Source: a virus. From it: a stretch of 50,287 nt of DNA. Positions 1 through 7,764 of the stretch are shown here, piece after piece; within the stretch, counting starts at the first letter, position 1, and every line of letters begins with the position of its first letter. Where the stretch lies: positions 1 to 50,287 of the IMG/VR virus record IMGVR_UViG_3300024999_000149. One strand, written 5' to 3'. The notes under the pieces are model-generated. The model saw only the letters and a list, made by a program, of their open reading frames with translations. It was not told where the DNA came from and did no database searches. The translations under genes were made by a program, and so were the position numbers.

Positions 1-32
1 GGCTACTGTTTACGCTGCCACGAGGCTTGCTT
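1..32. repeat. Inverted copy of 151-182 at the contig end
   Basis: These 32 bases are the exact reverse complement of 151-182. The copy at 151-182 lies inside a reading frame that continues smoothly from the other end of the window, whereas these bases would replace the end of that gene with unrelated codons. I read this as a fold-back assembly or library artefact. A real invertible or hairpin terminus cannot be excluded from sequence alone. Confidence 0.8.
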
Positions 33-158
33 GCCCTCAACTCTCGAAGCCTCCGCAGGATTGTCCCGTCCATAAGGTACTCACGGTTGGTTATCCGTCT
101 TACGGCCCTGATCAGGTCCATGACATTGAAGATGTCCCGTTGTTGATTGTAAGCAAGC
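33..158. repeat. Direct terminal repeat, left copy (contig overlap)
   Basis: This 126-base stretch is identical to 50162-50287. Joining the two copies restores one uninterrupted coding sequence across the junction, so the molecule is circular or circularly permuted. The repeat is most simply an assembly overlap, not a biological terminal repeat. Confidence 0.9.
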
Positions 159-331
159 CTCGTGGCAGCGTAAACAGTAGCCTTGCCCGTTACCTTAAAC
201 TCGTTATAAGAGTAATTCTTAAATTTAGGATCGCCGTCAATGTAGACGACAACGCCTCCGGTGATGACCTCGGCAAGCCCCTCACGGCCTTCAAAGGTGT
301 CGCCTGATTTGGTGATTCTGATCTTTTGCAT
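33..331 (-). CDS. Junction gene, 5' part (hypothetical protein, split by the contig ends)
   Basis: The gene starts with ATG at 331, four bases from the stop of the Ala-rich gene (TAATATG arrangement). It reads through to base 159 and continues at 50287 down to 50107 once the terminal overlap is collapsed, giving a protein of about 117 residues. The N-terminal half looks beta-rich (GGVVVYIDGD). The C-terminal half is a basic helical region with several Arg pairs (RAVRRI, LRRLREL), which could bind nucleic acid. I do not recognise the family. Codons below 33 are artefactual because of the inverted 32-base end. Confidence 0.7.
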
Positions 332-332
332 A

Positions 333-995
333 TTACCTCAGTTTGGCATAAGCGGTTAAAACTTCTTCGGTTAGTATCTCTCTGCAAAAGTCGGCAGACT
401 TCTTTAGGCTTTCTTTATAAGCATCAGCAGCAGCAACAGCAACAGCAGCATCAGCAGCAGCATAAGCATCAGCAGCAGCAACAGCAACAGCAGCATCAGC
501 AGCAGCATAAGCAGCAGCAGCAGCAACAGCAACAGCAGCATCAGCATAAGCAGCAGCAACAGCAACAGCAGCATCAGCATAAGCAGCAGCAGCAGCAACA
601 GCAGCATCAGCAGCAGCATAAGCAGCAACAGCAGCATCAGCAGCAGCATAAGCAGCAACAGCATAAGCAGCAGCAGCAGCATAAGCAGCAACAGCATAAG
701 CAGCAGCAGCAGCAGCATTTAACTCGTCTCTGCTTATCTCTCCGTTGCCATATTTCTCAGCAGCGTCAAGAGCCGCAATGCTTCGCTGATCTTTTATTAA
801 ATGCCTCACCTGATTAGCACATTTGAACTTTGCAAGTGTCAGTTTACGGTCATCAACTTTCAGTCTTTTGGCAAGCCACAGCATCCAATCACCACGTTCG
901 CAGTTCTGCCATGCTTCTTTGTAGTTTTTTTGCGTAGCTACCCATTCTCTTGCATCATTACAAGCATCAAGTTTTTTAAGTTTAGTTGTTTGCAT
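333..995 (-). CDS. Imm-5-like protein with a long Ala/Tyr/Asp/Val repeat tract
   Basis: This 220-residue protein has three parts. Residues 1-90 resemble the Imm-5 (putative immunity protein) family, with the motifs DAREWV and RGDWMLWLA. Residues 93-192 are a near-pure tract of Ala with regularly spaced Tyr, Asp and Val (units like AYAAADAAVA), likely one long helix. Residues 193-220 form a normal helical tail. The assignment of the N-terminus rests on those motifs only. Imm-5 proteins often sit in phages and toxin loci, but their biochemical role is not known to me. The tract is encoded by trinucleotide repeats and should change length easily. The start ATG is preceded by a leader motif shared with the next upstream gene. 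Confidence 0.75.
   Translation of the reverse strand: MQTTKLKKLDACNDAREWVATQKNYKEAWQNCERGDWMLWLAKRLKVDDRKLTLAKFKCANQVRHLIKDQRSIAALDAAEKYGNGEISRDELNAAAAAAYAVAAYAAAAAYAVAAYAAADAAVAAYAAADAAVAAAAAYADAAVAVAAAYADAAVAVAAAAAYAAADAAVAVAAADAYAAADAAVAVAAADAYKESLKKSADFCREILTEEVLTAYAKLR
421..718. repeat. Imperfect trinucleotide (CAG/CAT/AAG) tandem repeat tract
   Basis: About 300 bases consist of CAG, CAA, CAT and AAG triplets in an irregular higher-order pattern, for example the unit cagcagcataagcag recurring many times. The tract stays in frame with the minus-strand Ala-rich gene, where the triplets read as Ala, Val, Asp and Tyr. The opposite strand reads as a Gln/His-rich open frame, which I treat as a shadow. 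Length polymorphism by slippage is expected, and the assembled length may be inexact. Confidence 0.95.
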
Positions 996-1010
996 CTCGA
1001 TAGGTTTTAA

Positions 1011-1247
1011 TTAAATATTTATTTGTAATTCTTCTTTCATAATATCTGTATCATAACCCCACGTCCATCCCGCCTCATCATGTTTATAAACCCACCCATA
1101 TTCATCTTCCCAATTATCGGCATCTCTTAATTCTGCCTCATACCGATTTTTGCAGCACCATTTCAGTTTTCTTTCAACATCAATGGCTTTTATAGGCATA
1201 GTAGTGTGCCCGCCACGTCTGTCAATGTAACTCAAAATTAATTTCAT
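1011..1247 (-). CDS. Hypothetical small protein, 78 residues
   Basis: Unrecognised. The protein is rich in Trp, Tyr, Asp and Glu and has a Cys pair (WCCKN). The ATG at 1247 follows a leader AAAACCGAGAG, similar to other starts in this genome. A later ATG at 1199 is also possible. It is the first gene after the terminator at 1355-1387 and has its own TATCTTTG box, so it begins a separate unit together with the Ala-rich gene. Confidence 0.6.
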   Translation of the reverse strand: MKLILSYIDRRGGHTTMPIKAIDVERKLKWCCKNRYEAELRDADNWEDEYGWVYKHDEAGWTWGYDTDIMKEELQINI

Positions 1248-1270
1248 GTCTCTCGGTTTTAATTATACAC

Positions 1271-1278
1271 CAAAGATA
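1271..1278 (-). promoter_or_regulatory. Bacteroidetes-type -7 box (TATCTTTG)
   Basis: The minus strand reads TATCTTTG, a perfect match to the TAnnTTTG element of Bacteroides promoters. It lies 24 bases upstream of the ATG at 1247 and just downstream of a terminator, which fits a promoter for the 1247-to-junction genes. No clear TTTG -33 element is visible. Confidence 0.5.
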
Positions 1279-1354
1279 AAATCTATTTTTCGAGTAAAAC
1301 ATGGGAGAAAGTCATGTTTCTCAGATTTCTGTCAATGATTTTCGGCTGTTAGTC

Positions 1355-1387
1355 AAAAAAAAGGAGGCTACCCCTGTGATAACCTCC
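1355..1387 (-). terminator. Rho-independent terminator after the lysis operon
   Basis: On the minus strand GGAGG (1387-1383) pairs with CCTCC (1367-1363). The stem is extended by two more pairs after a mismatch and is followed by an uninterrupted run of eight T (1362-1355). It lies 57 bases past the stop of the DUF5675 gene and ends the long morphogenesis and lysis transcript. Confidence 0.85.
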
Positions 1388-1444
1388 CTCGCAACCTAAA
1401 AACTAACCCTAACTAAAAACCTATGAAGAGACAGAACAAAGATA

Positions 1445-1885
1445 TTAATTTATTTCAATCCACACATCCTCCCCGTTACTTTCTGCTGCAGTAATCTTCG
1501 AGTTTAACAGATCACTCCATGCACGGGAGTTGACAAGCCTGCCCTGCTGGGTATTCTCCCCGACTAAAATACACCCGCGGGTGTGTTCTATGCCTAATCC
1601 GTTATGAAGCATTATTGAAGTGAAGCCGTAAACATCCTGTAAATACGGCATAGGCCGGTTGAAAGTAGGACTGTGAGCCATTTTAATCCGGTACGTACCC
1701 GCAGGAATAGCTGTGTCACCGTAAATCTTACCCTCGTCAGGATCATTAAAGTCACCGTCATCATTGAGGTCAATAAGCTCCCTCACCGGATCTTCTAAAG
1801 TGTTGCACTGAAATTGCACCCCGATATACAGTTTGCCTATCGTGTAGGTGGCCTTTTTTATCTTCCGGTAGAGGTAGAGGTTCAT
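1445..1885 (-). CDS. DUF5675 family protein (putative peptidoglycan-active lysis protein)
   Basis: This 146-residue protein matches the DUF5675 pattern: an N-terminal strand pair with YTIGKLYIG and CNTLED, then AIPAGTYRI, then LHNG followed by HTRGCILVG, and NSRAWSDLL near the end. The His and Cys in LHNG/HTRGC recall the L,D-transpeptidase active-site layout (His, then a Gly-Cys pair), so a cell-wall role is plausible but inferred. The gene is last in the lysis module, directly after a secreted protein, and before a strong terminator. No signal peptide is seen, so export would depend on the holin-like neighbours. Confidence 0.75.
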   Translation of the reverse strand: MNLYLYRKIKKATYTIGKLYIGVQFQCNTLEDPVRELIDLNDDGDFNDPDEGKIYGDTAIPAGTYRIKMAHSPTFNRPMPYLQDVYGFTSIMLHNGLGIEHTRGCILVGENTQQGRLVNSRAWSDLLNSKITAAESNGEDVWIEIN

Positions 1886-2385
1886 CAGAGAACGTTAAAC
1901 AGGTCAATCTTTATTCCAGTCATTAGTGACAATCCCTCCTTTAATGGTAGTCCTACATCATATTTTAATCCTACCTTAAAAATAGAATAAGCCCCTGCGA
2001 CCCCTAATCCATAACGCTCATATCCTGCCGCTACGTTTGGCAGTGCCACAAACGGACCTGCGGACCAATCCTGAAAACCGTCAGGCTTAGCATGAGTAAA
2101 GAATATGCCAAAGATAAAAGCCGAAAACTCACGTGGATCAAGTCCGATCATTTTACCCTCTTCGTCAAGTTTCGGGTAAAGTGCAACGGCCTCCATGCCA
2201 GTATTAAATCGAGCCTGCCATAATCCAGATTTCAGATCCCGTTCTCCGGTAGCTTTCTCAACAGCGTTTTTAAGATTAGTAGGTTCAGTATTTCTGAAGA
2301 ACCCATTAAACCCTACCCACTGACTTTGAGCATGAAGACCCACCGTCATCAAACAGACAACGGTGAGTAACATGAGGCGCTTCAT
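1885..2385 (-). CDS. Secreted protein with signal peptide, lysis region
   Basis: The 166-residue product begins with a classical signal peptide (basic MKRL, hydrophobic core, cleavage after LHAQ). The mature part has alternating Gly and aromatic residues, such as GLGVAGAYSIFKVGLKYDVG, and ends in a hydrophobic LFNVL. That pattern resembles a short outer-membrane beta structure. It overlaps its neighbours at both ends, so translation is coupled to the holin-like and DUF5675 genes. An outer-membrane disruption role is an inference from position only. Confidence 0.65.
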   Translation of the reverse strand: MKRLMLLTVVCLMTVGLHAQSQWVGFNGFFRNTEPTNLKNAVEKATGERDLKSGLWQARFNTGMEAVALYPKLDEEGKMIGLDPREFSAFIFGIFFTHAKPDGFQDWSAGPFVALPNVAAGYERYGLGVAGAYSIFKVGLKYDVGLPLKEGLSLMTGIKIDLFNVL

Positions 2386-2606
2386 TATTCGCCTTGTTTA
2401 GCAAAGATACCAATCAGTGAAGTTATACCGACAATGATTGTCGAGATAGCACCAAGCGTGGTAGTGATAATCGGCTGAGCTTCGGCTGCCTGATCAGGGG
2501 TGATAACACCAACGTTGACGAGAACCAGGAACACCAGTGCAACAATAGAAACAGCGGTCTGAAGCCAAGTTGACTTCCAATCCCGTGCAGTAACTTTTCT
2601 TTTCAT
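2385..2606 (-). CDS. Holin-like small membrane protein, 73 residues
   Basis: Two predicted transmembrane segments (about residues 15-36 and 46-68) are separated by a short polar turn containing TPDQAAEAQP. There are basic residues at the N-terminus and a short charged tail. Size, topology and position among lysis genes suit a class II holin. No family signature confirms it. A TATATTTG box at 2638-2645 lies upstream, so it may be transcribed separately. Confidence 0.6.
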   Translation of the reverse strand: MKRKVTARDWKSTWLQTAVSIVALVFLVLVNVGVITPDQAAEAQPIITTTLGAISTIIVGITSLIGIFAKQGE

Positions 2607-2637
2607 AATAACGTTATTAGTTTGTACTTAAGTAAAG

Positions 2638-2645
2638 CAAATATA
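2638..2645 (-). promoter_or_regulatory. Bacteroidetes-type -7 box (TATATTTG)
   Basis: Perfect TAnnTTTG match on the minus strand, in the gap between the caspase-like gene and the holin-like gene, 31 bases upstream of the latter's ATG. The region is A+T rich, so the match alone is modest evidence. Confidence 0.4.
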
Positions 2646-2651
2646 TAAAAT

Positions 2652-3419
2652 TTATTGGAATACAAGTTTATCTAACAAATAATCCGGTCCGCTTTTCATT
2701 GGTGTCTGTGAAAATTGTTTGTTCGGAAGGTAAACACGGATCTGATCAAACCACTTGCGATAAGTGAAGTCAGACCTGAGATGTGTCATCTCCATATAAG
2801 TGAAGATCCCGTATCCCTCACCGTTTATTAACCCCTCTTCTGAAACTTCATTAGCCATACATCCGGAAAAGACTATGTGATTCCTATTGTTCCTGAAGAG
2901 CCTGTTTATATGCCTTCTGTTGACAAGTTCGTGTTTAGGTGGCATAAACCTCACCTGCTTCAGGCTTCGTTCGTCAGGACCGCTATAACAGCAGTCCAGT
3001 GAAAACAGAACAGTAACACCCTCGGGTATCAAAGTAGTCAATTCTCCTATCTCGTCATCCGTGAAGTGTCCATCCATATAAAGCGTTTCGTCAAGGCCGT
3101 CAAGTTCATCACCTGAAACATCTTTGATGTAACTTCCGTGTCCGCTGTATTTTATGTAAATAACATCTCCGGCAACGGCATTCGTGAAGGCATAAGTCAA
3201 CTGATTGCGGAAGTTCTTACACGTTACGTCACTGTCTGCAAAGTAACGCATCTGAAAGCCATACGGGATAAGCGTCCGGCTTGCAAGATCAATATCATTG
3301 ACACAAAAACTCAATTTATTGCTTCCGTAATGAGTATTGTTTTTCCCGAACAGGAGAGCCACCTTGTTATGATGCTCCCAATTAATGGGTGCTTTTTTAA
3401 ACCAGTCCTTACACATCAC
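2652..3419 (-). CDS. Caspase/metacaspase-like (C14) cysteine protease
   Basis: This 255-residue protein has the p20 fold motifs of peptidase family C14. A strand containing VALLFG is followed by the catalytic His in YSGHGS (His94) and the catalytic Cys in DCCYSG (Cys144, in the place of the DxCxSG motif of metacaspases). A later strand (HIVFSGCMANEVSEE) resembles the SGC element that follows in caspases, and GYGIFTY matches the C-terminal part. Both catalytic residues are present, so it should be active. It has no signal peptide. The gene overlaps the upstream coiled-coil membrane protein by 4 bases (ATGA). A protease in a lysis block might process a lysis or host protein; that is inference. 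Confidence 0.85.
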   Translation of the reverse strand: MMCKDWFKKAPINWEHHNKVALLFGKNNTHYGSNKLSFCVNDIDLASRTLIPYGFQMRYFADSDVTCKNFRNQLTYAFTNAVAGDVIYIKYSGHGSYIKDVSGDELDGLDETLYMDGHFTDDEIGELTTLIPEGVTVLFSLDCCYSGPDERSLKQVRFMPPKHELVNRRHINRLFRNNRNHIVFSGCMANEVSEEGLINGEGYGIFTYMEMTHLRSDFTYRKWFDQIRVYLPNKQFSQTPMKSGPDYLLDKLVFQ

Positions 3420-3823
3420 TTTGTATTTTCTTTAATTTCCTGCACATCACGGCGCAGTTCTTTATTTTTAAGGTTATCTCTCATAGTCGAAAACGTTCCG
3501 TATGAGCTTACTAACAGAGAAATCACAAAGAACGCAATGATGATAATCGTCCATGTCGGGTGACGTTTGAAGAACTTATATTCTATCAGGTCGTCTTTTA
3601 AGGCTTCAATATCCTTCGCTTTAGAACACTCAATAGGATGTAGTGTCAGTTTTTCTTTTAACACACTAACATCTTCTTCAAGTTCATTAACCCTGTGATT
3701 AGTTGTCGTCGTCTGTGTTTCTATCCTGTCAAGTCGGTCATGGACAGTATCAAATTGAGCGTTAACAAGTTTACCCAATCCCTCAACCTTTTCAACAAGA
3801 TACTTTACTTCGTAACTTTCCAT
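3416..3823 (-). CDS. Coiled-coil membrane protein, lysis region
   Basis: The 135-residue protein has a long heptad-rich region (residues 5-85), one transmembrane segment (about 90-112, WTIIIIAFFVISLLV) and a short charged tail. The layout resembles XhlA-type and spanin-like phage membrane proteins, but no specific family signature is visible. The stop overlaps the start of the caspase-like gene, so the two are likely co-translated. The membrane anchor could place a partner at the inner membrane. Confidence 0.6.
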   Translation of the reverse strand: MESYEVKYLVEKVEGLGKLVNAQFDTVHDRLDRIETQTTTTNHRVNELEEDVSVLKEKLTLHPIECSKAKDIEALKDDLIEYKFFKRHPTWTIIIIAFFVISLLVSSYGTFSTMRDNLKNKELRRDVQEIKENTK

Positions 3824-3873
3824 TTAAATTAAGTTGTAACCCCCTCCCGCTTCCGACGACGAGCGAAGGTTGG

Positions 3874-4164
3874 TTAATACCACGGCAAAGGCTCAGCCAC
3901 CCCTAATATCAATTCACCTATCATCCAAAGTGCGGGACCAACGATAGCTCCCGTAACCCCCCAAAAGAAATCCATCAGTTGAGGCGTGCCCATCTTTAAC
4001 CATTTATCCCACACCACCTCCTTGAATACCGTTGCAATAAAGGCCACGGCAAAACCAAAACCCATATCCCAATTATAGTGCATCGGGAACCACATGTGTG
4101 AAGCAATTATAGCTGCTATGGCTATCACTACTGCTGCTATGAAATGTTTTACTTTGTCGTTCAT
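3874..4164 (-). CDS. Small multi-spanning membrane protein (possible holin)
   Basis: The 96-residue product starts NDKVKHF and has three hydrophobic segments (about 8-24, 35-50 and 68-88) with Trp-rich joints. The DKxxHF start and KEVVWD in the middle recall YfiM/DUF2279-like membrane proteins. It is the first gene after the tail appendages and begins the lysis block. A second holin or antiholin role is possible but unproven. Confidence 0.6.
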   Translation of the reverse strand: MNDKVKHFIAAVVIAIAAIIASHMWFPMHYNWDMGFGFAVAFIATVFKEVVWDKWLKMGTPQLMDFFWGVTGAIVGPALWMIGELILGVAEPLPWY

Positions 4165-4197
4165 TCTTTTCTTTATTAACCTCTGACAGCGACTACA

Positions 4198-6186
4198 CTA
4201 ATAAACCCTTGCAAAATATATACTCTCTCTACCCCAGTAAGCCATTGCCCCTTTTGAATATGATACATATAATTTATGATCAAAATATTTCAAGGAAGGA
4301 TAACTTATCCACGTTGCGGAAGTTGTTTTATTTATCCTCTTAAAATTAACAAAGTCTGATGTTGAATAAATACCTAACGTTGTACGATACAGATAATTAC
4401 TACCAATTATTTCTCCATATTCGTTCAATGCAATTACAACTTCATCATCATTACCTGCATTTATCATACACGGTTTTGCTGTTACTACATTCATCGGAAC
4501 GTTTGCAAGTTGCGTGAACGTAAGTCCGAAATCATAAGAAACGAAATGATAAATAGGATTTGTTGATGTATTTGGAGTTGGCATAGACCTTGCAATTATA
4601 TGTAACTCATTGCCAATTCTCGCAGCACATAATTCTATTGTTGATAATCTATTTGCTACCGTATATTTTATAATAGAGCCAAAAGACCATGTATCTCCTT
4701 CATCTGTAGAGTTTATCATAATACCGATACATCCCAAATGATGACTCATTTCATCGGATAAGTCCATTGTTGAATACCAGTTTCTTCCAAATACAGCTGG
4801 TACTAATTGCCTAAACTGAGGCATTAAATCTTCATACCCGGCATAAACATCTCCAAGTGTATATTCAAGATGAGTTTGAATGTTTGCTGAAGTTACATTT
4901 ACTAAAACATCAGCACCAACTATATCCTTCATGGTCATCTGAGCGATAGAAATATTACTCATTACCCAAAGTGCGGGGTCAGGATTTGAGATGTCTATAT
5001 TTCTTACATATAAGGTCGAAGCATTACATCCATAAATCCTCAGATAATCACCAATGAAATAACCCCTTGACGTGCCAAGTGCTTGATTTACGTCAAGTGT
5101 TTCACCTGCCACTATGCCTGCATAAAAACATTCAAATGTTCTTATAAATACCCTTGTGGCTAAGTCAAACACTTTGCAATATATCCTTGCATTTAGTCTA
5201 AATTCAGTGTGTGACGTTTTATCACTGCGATAAATGACAAATAGATAGTCAACACCTCCTACCGACTTCATTAATATCTGACTTTCATGAGCATATAAAT
5301 CATCAATATCAGATACCCGCACAGCATTAGTGTCAAGATTTAATCCGTTTAAATATAACTGCCACGCATTGGACAATACTGTTAAATCAGCAGTTGAAAG
5401 TAATCCTCCTATATACCCAAGTGATGCCTGTTGATTAATATAATAATTTACCCCATCCGAAAGGAATTTTATGCTGACAGACTCAAGCACACCGGAGTTA
5501 TCGGCTTCATCCGCAAATGGAACTTCGTTTTTATATTTTACTGACGTTGTGGCATTTTTCCTTATGATTGAATATAATACAGGGAAAGCTGATTTTGTTT
5601 TCCCATTTAACGCAAGCCAACCCGAATTTATATAACCACGAAAATCTGAATTATTGGAATTAGTAGGAGAAACCAAAGTTCTAATTCCATTTCCTATTGC
5701 ACACCTTGATGTACCAGTACCAACATATTCTGGATCGTTGATAAATATTCCTAATGATGCTTCATTTAAAGTATATTTTCCCCCTGCCGTCACGGGATTA
5801 AAATTGGAGTCAATAATTGACTTATTTGTCACATCGCCACGAAATCCCCAGTCAGCCTGAAATACGGGCACTGAACCGCCTGCTCCGAACATTAGTGTAG
5901 CATCATAAATGCCGGGACTAATCCAGTTTTTCAGCGCATTGGTTTGAGTATTATTTGCAAAGACATAAAGACAATCTAATTTATCCCACACGCCCGATGC
6001 CACCAGTGTTTCAACAAAGAGGTTTTGAGCAATAGCAACTGATAATGGTGGCTTAGTAATAAAAGAATTATAAATGGATAAATATTCGACACAGTACGGC
6101 AAGTTTATCCTTGACACACAAAACATCTTTTTAATGGTTTGTGTTAAGGAAAATTTCTTTCCGCTATGTACTAAGGTAAATTTCAT
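4198..6186 (-). CDS. Tail appendage protein with sialidase-like (BNR) C-terminal region
   Basis: In this 662-residue protein, residues 50-300 resemble the product of the next upstream gene: both have LVxxGxxxKxxxL, then NW.SPG.(Y/F)(D/N), then an F.A..G..G motif. This looks like a shared lectin-like appendage module. Residues 300-662 have repeated beta-sheet units, with two stretches resembling BNR/Asp-box signatures (STDEGDTWSFGS, SYDFGLTFTQL), as in sialidase-type beta-propellers. I infer a receptor-binding or glycan-cleaving tail tip. I could not assign catalytic Arg/Asp/Tyr residues, so enzyme activity is uncertain. The start overlaps the previous stop by 4 bases. Confidence 0.7.
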   Translation of the reverse strand: MKFTLVHSGKKFSLTQTIKKMFCVSRINLPYCVEYLSIYNSFITKPPLSVAIAQNLFVETLVASGVWDKLDCLYVFANNTQTNALKNWISPGIYDATLMFGAGGSVPVFQADWGFRGDVTNKSIIDSNFNPVTAGGKYTLNEASLGIFINDPEYVGTGTSRCAIGNGIRTLVSPTNSNNSDFRGYINSGWLALNGKTKSAFPVLYSIIRKNATTSVKYKNEVPFADEADNSGVLESVSIKFLSDGVNYYINQQASLGYIGGLLSTADLTVLSNAWQLYLNGLNLDTNAVRVSDIDDLYAHESQILMKSVGGVDYLFVIYRSDKTSHTEFRLNARIYCKVFDLATRVFIRTFECFYAGIVAGETLDVNQALGTSRGYFIGDYLRIYGCNASTLYVRNIDISNPDPALWVMSNISIAQMTMKDIVGADVLVNVTSANIQTHLEYTLGDVYAGYEDLMPQFRQLVPAVFGRNWYSTMDLSDEMSHHLGCIGIMINSTDEGDTWSFGSIIKYTVANRLSTIELCAARIGNELHIIARSMPTPNTSTNPIYHFVSYDFGLTFTQLANVPMNVVTAKPCMINAGNDDEVVIALNEYGEIIGSNYLYRTTLGIYSTSDFVNFKRINKTTSATWISYPSLKYFDHKLYVSYSKGAMAYWGRESIYFARVY

Positions 6187-7013
6187 ATTAAACCCATTCC
6201 ATAATTATCAAGATATGATTCCATAATAGTCATCACTCCTTGTACTTCAGCTTCAGTAAGATATGAAAACACAAAGGCATATCTCACCTGCCTTGTGCTT
6301 GGCTGGGCATTTCCATTAAAATTCCATCCACAAGCATGAAGTTCCACATTGATATATCCGGTTGAGGCTTGAGCAATATTTTTCTTTGTTGAATTTTTAT
6401 ACCTCTCAAAATTTGCCGCCGCCCCACGTGATACGGCCAAATGTGCAATTGCATTAAGTCCCACATCACTGCCATCCTCGGTTCCGCTGTTGCATGACAT
6501 GGAAATTTTCTCGCCCAAATTCCTTGCTGTTAATCTAAGAAATGTTGTCGCTCCTAAATTAACAGCACCAAACTCCCACATATCCCCATCATTATCACTG
6601 CCGACCCCTACTATAACACATATATTATCCTGCCCAATAAGTGTTCCATTGACTGACGGGATAAAATTAGTTCTCACATATTTTTTAGTTCCGACAACAT
6701 TACCAGCATAACCACCGTAAGCCTGAAATGTGGGATCACTAACTAACGAGGGATTAAATGTTCCCGGTGATTTCCAATTAATAAGAGAACTGTCTGCTGT
6801 TGGTGTTGAAAAAATGTCTAATAATTCTGCCTTAGCATAATACCCACCGTCAACTAATGCTTTTAGCATAGTGCTTTGTATTGTCTTATCCGCAATTGAT
6901 GGTTCTGTCGGCATTGCGGCAAGTACCGATTCATATTCAGGAGAGTATGTTACCACTGATATTCCACCGCCAAACGGTATAGGAAACTTTGAAACACTAA
7001 TTCCTGGACTCAT
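6183..7013 (-). CDS. Tail appendage protein, lectin-like module
   Basis: The 276-residue protein shares its central module with the following 662-residue appendage: a helix with ALVDGGYYAKAELLDIF, then SSLINWKSPGTF, then a beta-sandwich region with GTLIGQDNICVIVG. It lacks the C-terminal propeller. The fold is probably a ConA/LamG-like sandwich, as in many phage fibre tips. The C-terminus (YLTEAEVQGVMTIMESYL) is a helix typical of these modules. Duplication followed by domain addition would explain the pair. Confidence 0.65.
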   Translation of the reverse strand: MSPGISVSKFPIPFGGGISVVTYSPEYESVLAAMPTEPSIADKTIQSTMLKALVDGGYYAKAELLDIFSTPTADSSLINWKSPGTFNPSLVSDPTFQAYGGYAGNVVGTKKYVRTNFIPSVNGTLIGQDNICVIVGVGSDNDGDMWEFGAVNLGATTFLRLTARNLGEKISMSCNSGTEDGSDVGLNAIAHLAVSRGAAANFERYKNSTKKNIAQASTGYINVELHACGWNFNGNAQPSTRQVRYAFVFSYLTEAEVQGVMTIMESYLDNYGMGLI

Positions 7014-7360
7014 ATCAACCCTCCTTCAATTTTAACTGTTCCCTTCCAAAGCGTAGCTTGTGGCGTAACCTCAACCAATTGTCCGTCAAATGAGCCGCAA
7101 CAACTCACGGCATTTATGGCAGCAGCAGAGATGTTCAATAACGAAATCGCAGCCGTTAACTCACCCGTTGCCGTTGACCAGTCAGCAGCAATATTCCCAT
7201 GCTTATTAACAATAACCATCCGCAAATTTATCCCCGTGAGATCATAATCCTCCCACGTCTCGGTCGTTTCGTTATACTTTTGGATATTAATTGTTAAGTC
7301 AACGGCATCACCGGCGACAATCAATATCGGTTCTGTGGCGTATTTTACGTTGTAGATCAT
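7010..7360 (-). CDS. BppU-like baseplate/fibre attachment protein
   Basis: The 116-residue product begins with a beta-sandwich resembling the N-terminal domain of lactococcal BppU: ILIVAGDAVDLTINI, then DYDLTGINLRMVIVN. I chose the ATG at 7360; the longer frame starts with a TTG that lies inside the terminator hairpin at 7371-7417. A basal role in attaching the two downstream appendages fits the gene order. Overlap with the next gene is 4 bases. Confidence 0.65.
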   Translation of the reverse strand: MIYNVKYATEPILIVAGDAVDLTINIQKYNETTETWEDYDLTGINLRMVIVNKHGNIAADWSTATGELTAAISLLNISAAAINAVSCCGSFDGQLVEVTPQATLWKGTVKIEGGLI

Positions 7361-7370
7361 AGCCTTAAAT

Positions 7371-7417
7371 AAAAAAGGCAAGTGCGGAGAAAGTATTTAT
7401 TTGTCCGTCGTCTTGCC
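7371..7417 (-). terminator. Rho-independent terminator within the tail region
   Basis: On the minus strand GGCAAG (7417-7412) pairs with CTTGCC (7382-7377), with an inner CGGA/TCCG helix, and is followed by six T. It separates the 110-residue structural gene from the appendage genes and may reduce appendage expression. Confidence 0.7.
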
Positions 7418-7429
7418 CATAAGTTTAAA

Positions 7430-7762
7430 TTACCACCCTACAAGAAACGTTCCGGCCGTCCCTGTTTTATATACGGTACGGATGTTCAACGGCAACCATT
7501 GACCAACATTAGCCCCTGCCATGACCGCAGTTATAGTGAAGTCCGTCAAGTCAGCAAGCTGTACCTCGATCACACCCGCAACCTCAACAGCAATACGAAA
7601 CGTACCGTCAGGCGCACCGGGGAAAGTGTAGTCATCGGCAAGGGCAGTCATATCGACTATCCCTACATCTTCATCAGTTCCGTTAATAAAGAACCCGATG
7701 TAGTTTCCAAGAACGTCTTTTAACGCCCCTGGATATTTGATTATGCTGCAAGGATCAGCCAT
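7430..7762 (-). CDS. Putative structural protein, 110 residues
   Basis: Unrecognised beta-rich protein with a conserved-looking start (ADPCSIIKYPG) and an end rich in Gly and Thr. It sits in a run of three short genes (7430-8607) between the fibre genes and the terminator. The context suggests a tail or virion accessory protein. Confidence 0.6.
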   Translation of the reverse strand: MADPCSIIKYPGALKDVLGNYIGFFINGTDEDVGIVDMTALADDYTFPGAPDGTFRIAVEVAGVIEVQLADLTDFTITAVMAGANVGQWLPLNIRTVYKTGTAGTFLVGW

Positions 7763-7764
7763 GA

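Noticed and set aside
326-817. Plus-strand Gln/His-rich open frame
   Set aside because: It is the antisense of the triplet tract in the Ala-rich gene and lacks any independent signal.
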